Shown piece by piece: positions 61,125 to 64,000 of a stretch of 64,000 nt of DNA (the first letter of the stretch is position 1; every line of letters begins with the position of its first letter). The notes beneath the pieces were generated by a model that had not been told where the DNA came from, did not search any database, and saw nothing but the letters and a program-made list of their open reading frames with translations. A program made the translations under genes and the position numbers. The stretch lies in contig NZ_CP080590.1 of NCBI RefSeq assembly GCF_019504385.1, positions 2,584,001-2,648,000 of the forward strand. Reading direction: 5' to 3'. Source of the DNA: Devosia salina (GTDB lineage Bacteria; Pseudomonadota; Alphaproteobacteria; Rhizobiales; Devosiaceae).

Positions 61125-63277
61125 TGCCCCGGTGCCTCCAGCGGGAGGCGTATATCGATCTGGGTGCCGCTCCCGGTCGAAATGGTCAAAGTGCCGCCAT
61201 GCCCCTCGGCTCGCGCCGCCATATTGACCAGCCCACCATCATGGGCGCCATTGATGCCGCTGGCGCCGACACCATCATCGCTCATTTCGATATGAAGGGC
61301 GCCTTCGACCTCCCGCAGGCGTACGGCGAAATTATCCGCCTTGGCATGGCGTATTGTATTGCTGGCGGCCTCGCGGATAATCGAGCGCAAGGTATGGGCC
61401 AGCCGCGCATCCACAGCCCGGTCTTCGTCGATCGCGCTATGCCAGCGCAAGGCGATCTCGACGGCACCGAGCCGCTCATCGGTTTCAAACCGCAGGTCGG
61501 CCAGAATGTCCGCCAGAACCAGACCGGTCCCCTGGGCATTATTGATGATGTCGCGCAGATCGGTCAGCGTCTCGGAAATGATCGCATCCTTACGCGCTGT
61601 ATCCTGGCTGTGCAGGGTCCGCAGCAATTGGGCGCCGATATTGTCGTGCAGATCGCGCGCCATGCGCGTTCGCTCCTGCTGCGCGCCTTGCTCCTGGGCA
61701 TTGCGGCTAGCCAATGCATGATCCATTAGCTCGACCAGCTGTTGCACACGGTCGGAATCGGTCTGCGAAAACAGCTTCCTGCCGCCATGCGCATAGTTCA
61801 GGCGCAATGCCGGAGTGCCGCCTGTGGAGGGGACAGTCATTTTCTGCCCGCCATCGACGAGCTGAACGCGCTCGGTCGCGTCGGCTAGATCGATGCTGAG
61901 CGGTGCAAAGGCGCTATCGAGCAGGGCGCGCCACTTTTCCTGCCGCAGCGGTGCATTGGGGGTAAGCGCAATATCGACCACTTCGCGCACCCGAAGCGGA
62001 TCGACGCTGGTACGGCGCGTCAGCATGGTTCCCAAGAAATTGCGCAGGGGCAGGTAGAACAGCGCCACCGCAAGCAAGGCTAGCCCAAAGGCCGGGACGC
62101 GCTCGATGGCAATGCCATAGATCAGCAGGGCATCAAGGGCGATCAGCAGCATCCCGCCCAACAGGTAAGAGACGAGGCGAAACGACCATATCCCCAGATC
62201 GAACAGCCGGTAGCGCGCAACCGCGATGGCGATGCCGCAATAGATGATCAGGATGATGCCGAAGGCATGCGCCTGACGGGTTTGCGGCTCTACACCCAGC
62301 ATGGCAGGCACGGCTATGGTAAAAACAAAAACGCTGGTACCCAAGAGGATGGAAAGGCCGAACCAGCCAAGCGCCGCCCGCGCAAGCGGAGCGCGACGAG
62401 AGGCGAAAAGCTGGAAGACCACCAGCGCCAGAATGATGCAAAATTGGCCGAGCATCGGTCCATAGGAGCCGATGGCCTGCGAGGGCATCAATTGCAGCAG
62501 CTGTGCCCCCACCAGGCCAAACCCGATCACCCATACCCCAAGAATGATCCAGGCTCCGCCAATCCGTTTTGGATAGCTCAACAGGAGACTGATCAGCGCA
62601 AGGCCGAAGATATTGGTGCCCAAATAGTTTCCGGCATTCAGGGCCCTGAACAATCCGGCGTCCAGCGCCAGCTCCCGCGTGCTGTAGACTGCGGCACTTA
62701 GCGCGGAGGCCATCAGCCCAAATCCGGAGATGGCCAAAAACACGCTCGGCCTGTCGCGCTTGAGCGCCCAGACCCAACCGCCAACAATGGCGCCGGCGCC
62801 ACCCACGAATAGCTGCAGCCAGAATTCGAATGGCAGCGACCATGCCGGCCGACCCGCATAGGGGGCAATTGTTACCTGTTGAGCAGCCAGATTTTCGTCA
62901 GACCAGTCGATCACGACCTGAGGCAGCGCCAAGGTTGCCGAGATTTCGGCTTGTCGAGCGCGGAATGCATTGAGCAGCTCATAGCTCGACAGCGTGTCGG
63001 GCTCTTCGATGACATCGCCAGCCCTGAGTTCGGTCGTGCCGATATGCGTGATCCGGACGCCGGAACGTAACTCTGCCGGCAGATCGGTTCGCTGCACTTC
63101 GACCAGGCCAACCAGTCCATCGTCACCCGCGCGCATCACCAGACCCAGCCAGGGCTGTGCCGTTGCGAGCCAGAGCGCAGCTAGCGCCGAAATGGCAAAG
63201 ATCCCAATGGCGGCCAGCAGGCGCGCCATTGGCGGCAGTCGCAATTGTGCTTCTGATGACACCATCTTCAGACCCAT
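61121..63277 (-). CDS. Membrane sensor histidine kinase (HisKA_3 type)
   Basis: The 718-residue kinase begins with one helix, then an extracytoplasmic segment of about 110 residues (VGLVEVQRTDLPAELRSGVR, ITHIG), which may be PDZ-like. A block of about seven to nine helices follows, then a dimerisation and phospho-acceptor helix with His544 (RTRMARDLHDNIGAQ) and a HATPase domain (EAASNTIRHAKA, DDGVGASG, GGLVNMAARAEGHGG). I prefer ATG 63277 (MGLKMVSS) with GCGGAG upstream; ATG 63325 is an alternative. The signal is unknown. Confidence 0.88.
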   Translation of the reverse strand: MGLKMVSSEAQLRLPPMARLLAAIGIFAISALAALWLATAQPWLGLVMRAGDDGLVGLVEVQRTDLPAELRSGVRITHIGTTELRAGDVIEEPDTLSSYELLNAFRARQAEISATLALPQVVIDWSDENLAAQQVTIAPYAGRPAWSLPFEFWLQLFVGGAGAIVGGWVWALKRDRPSVFLAISGFGLMASALSAAVYSTRELALDAGLFRALNAGNYLGTNIFGLALISLLLSYPKRIGGAWIILGVWVIGFGLVGAQLLQLMPSQAIGSYGPMLGQFCIILALVVFQLFASRRAPLARAALGWFGLSILLGTSVFVFTIAVPAMLGVEPQTRQAHAFGIILIIYCGIAIAVARYRLFDLGIWSFRLVSYLLGGMLLIALDALLIYGIAIERVPAFGLALLAVALFYLPLRNFLGTMLTRRTSVDPLRVREVVDIALTPNAPLRQEKWRALLDSAFAPLSIDLADATERVQLVDGGQKMTVPSTGGTPALRLNYAHGGRKLFSQTDSDRVQQLVELMDHALASRNAQEQGAQQERTRMARDLHDNIGAQLLRTLHSQDTARKDAIISETLTDLRDIINNAQGTGLVLADILADLRFETDERLGAVEIALRWHSAIDEDRAVDARLAHTLRSIIREAASNTIRHAKADNFAVRLREVEGALHIEMSDDGVGASGINGAHDGGLVNMAARAEGHGGTLTISTGSGTQIDIRLPLEAPGQ

Positions 63278-63392
63278 ACTGCCACTCCGCTGCCCCGGCA
63301 TCATCCTCCGAACCGGGGATGCCATGGACGCGGCAAACTGTATAGAGCCTGCACTGGTCGATGGACCTCAGGACCGCTTGGGAGATCTCCAG

Positions 63393-63848
63393 ATGCGCAT
63401 GGCGACTAAGTTATCTCGAAAACTGCTGTTGGCTCTTCTGTTGGGCCTAGTGGCATTGATTGTGCTGATACCAGCGTCCAAAGCCCTCGAATTTCCGCGC
63501 GAAGGCGTGCCGGAAATACCCAATGGCGTCGCCGCGCCCTTTGCTGGCCGTTGGTGGCTGGGGTTTCCCGAAGGTGCCGGCACCATAAATGGTGAGCCGG
63601 TCGTCAATTGCGGGTCGGCCGTGGAGCTGCGCCCCAATGGTGAGGATAAACTGGTCTATCGATCGCCATCGGGCGTCGAGGCAAGATTTGAACTGATGTC
63701 TTTTGCCGGGCGAACAACCTGGCTGCCCGAATGGGGTGAAAGCAGCATCGCCGTATGGACGAACAGTGACGAGTTCTTCGTTTATTCCGTCGACCTCACA
63801 ACCGGAAAGGCCCGCTGGGATAACCCCACGGTGTTCCGTCGATGCTGA
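63393..63848 (+). CDS. Exported or membrane-anchored hypothetical protein
   Basis: This 151-residue product has a basic N-terminus and a hydrophobic helix (LLLALLLGLVALIVLIPAS), then a small beta-rich domain (APFAGRWWLGFPEGAGTING) with two Cys. GGGAG precedes ATG 63393. The next gene starts within its last codons. Divergent from the histidine kinase gene. Function unknown; it may be a stimulus protein of that system, by position only. Confidence 0.65.
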   Translation: MRMATKLSRKLLLALLLGLVALIVLIPASKALEFPREGVPEIPNGVAAPFAGRWWLGFPEGAGTINGEPVVNCGSAVELRPNGEDKLVYRSPSGVEARFELMSFAGRTTWLPEWGESSIAVWTNSDEFFVYSVDLTTGKARWDNPTVFRRC

Positions 63849-64000
63849 GGCAATCCAGACTTTTAGTGCAAACGCAGTCCTGTCTTCTGGCGCTTCTGGT
63901 ATCAGCAACGGCTTCAGCCATGGTTGTGGGTGGGGAGCCCTATGCACCACCAAACCTGGCGCCAGCGGACGCGGTAGTACCGCCTGCTGACCTGATCGAA
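63842..64000 (+). CDS. Exported protein, partial at window end
   Basis: This frame opens with MLRQSRLLVQTQSCLLALLV, a signal peptide cut near ASA, and continues with a proline-rich stretch (EPYAPPNLAPADAVVPPADL) to the end of the window. Its ATG overlaps the preceding stop by 7 bp, so they are co-translated. Only 53 codons are visible. Confidence 0.6.
   Translation, partial: MLRQSRLLVQTQSCLLALLVSATASAMVVGGEPYAPPNLAPADAVVPPADLIE

Noticed and set aside
1..64000. CRISPR arrays, rRNA genes or intact tRNA genes
   Set aside because: No regularly spaced repeats, rRNA signatures or complete cloverleaf genes were found by eye.

Overview
The window reads as a chromosomal segment of a GC-rich alphaproteobacterium, most likely a Hyphomicrobiales member near Devosia. 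This is inferred from the compact glgP-glgB-glgC-glgA-pgm-glgX block, the FMN-riboswitch-controlled ribD-ribE-ribBA-ribH operon, a CtrA-type operator (TTAA-N7-TTAA) and the protein families present. The genus cannot be proven from the sequence.

Region by region. Positions 1-10.9 kb hold a six-gene glycogen synthesis and breakdown operon on the minus strand; glgX runs off the left edge. Positions 10.9-21.8 kb are mixed housekeeping and accessory genes: a Kef-type K+/H+ antiporter, an AI-2E family membrane protein, a nucleoside hydrolase, an exported FAS1 protein, an unknown exported protein, an ABC-F ATPase whose stop codon lies in a pentanucleotide repeat, a LysE exporter, two tandem paralogous small genes of about 73 codons behind a CtrA-like operator, a DUF2087 protein and a YciI protein.

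Positions 21.8-35.1 kb look like an acquired catabolic island. Both ends carry tRNA-derived sequence in direct orientation, and a truncated tyrosine integrase sits at the right end. Inside are an IclR regulator, a ThDP enzyme, a cupin related to 2,4'-dihydroxyacetophenone dioxygenase, an SDR whose YxxxK active site is split by a 12-bp tandem duplication, an aldehyde dehydrogenase of the aryl-aldehyde type, a branched-chain-amino-acid-type (HAAT) ABC importer, an AraC regulator and a broken sugar permease pair. The gene set suggests uptake and oxidation of an aromatic ketone or aldehyde.

Positions 35.2-36.1 kb hold unrecognised fragments. Positions 36.2-39.7 kb are riboflavin synthesis. Positions 39.8-44.8 kb are signalling: a PAS hybrid histidine kinase, a REC-EAL phosphodiesterase and a degenerate GGDEF/EAL-like gene cut by an in-frame amber codon. 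Positions 44.8-53.2 kb are a divergent sugar utilisation locus: ROK repressor, a cytosolic paralogue of the binding protein, TIM-barrel isomerase/epimerase, binding protein, Gfo/Idh/MocA dehydrogenase, ATPase and permease. Positions 53.2-56.4 kb hold a DUF308 remnant, a gene-free stretch and an IS91-family element with its own tyrosine recombinase. Positions 56.4-64 kb hold exported proteins of unknown function around a two-component system.
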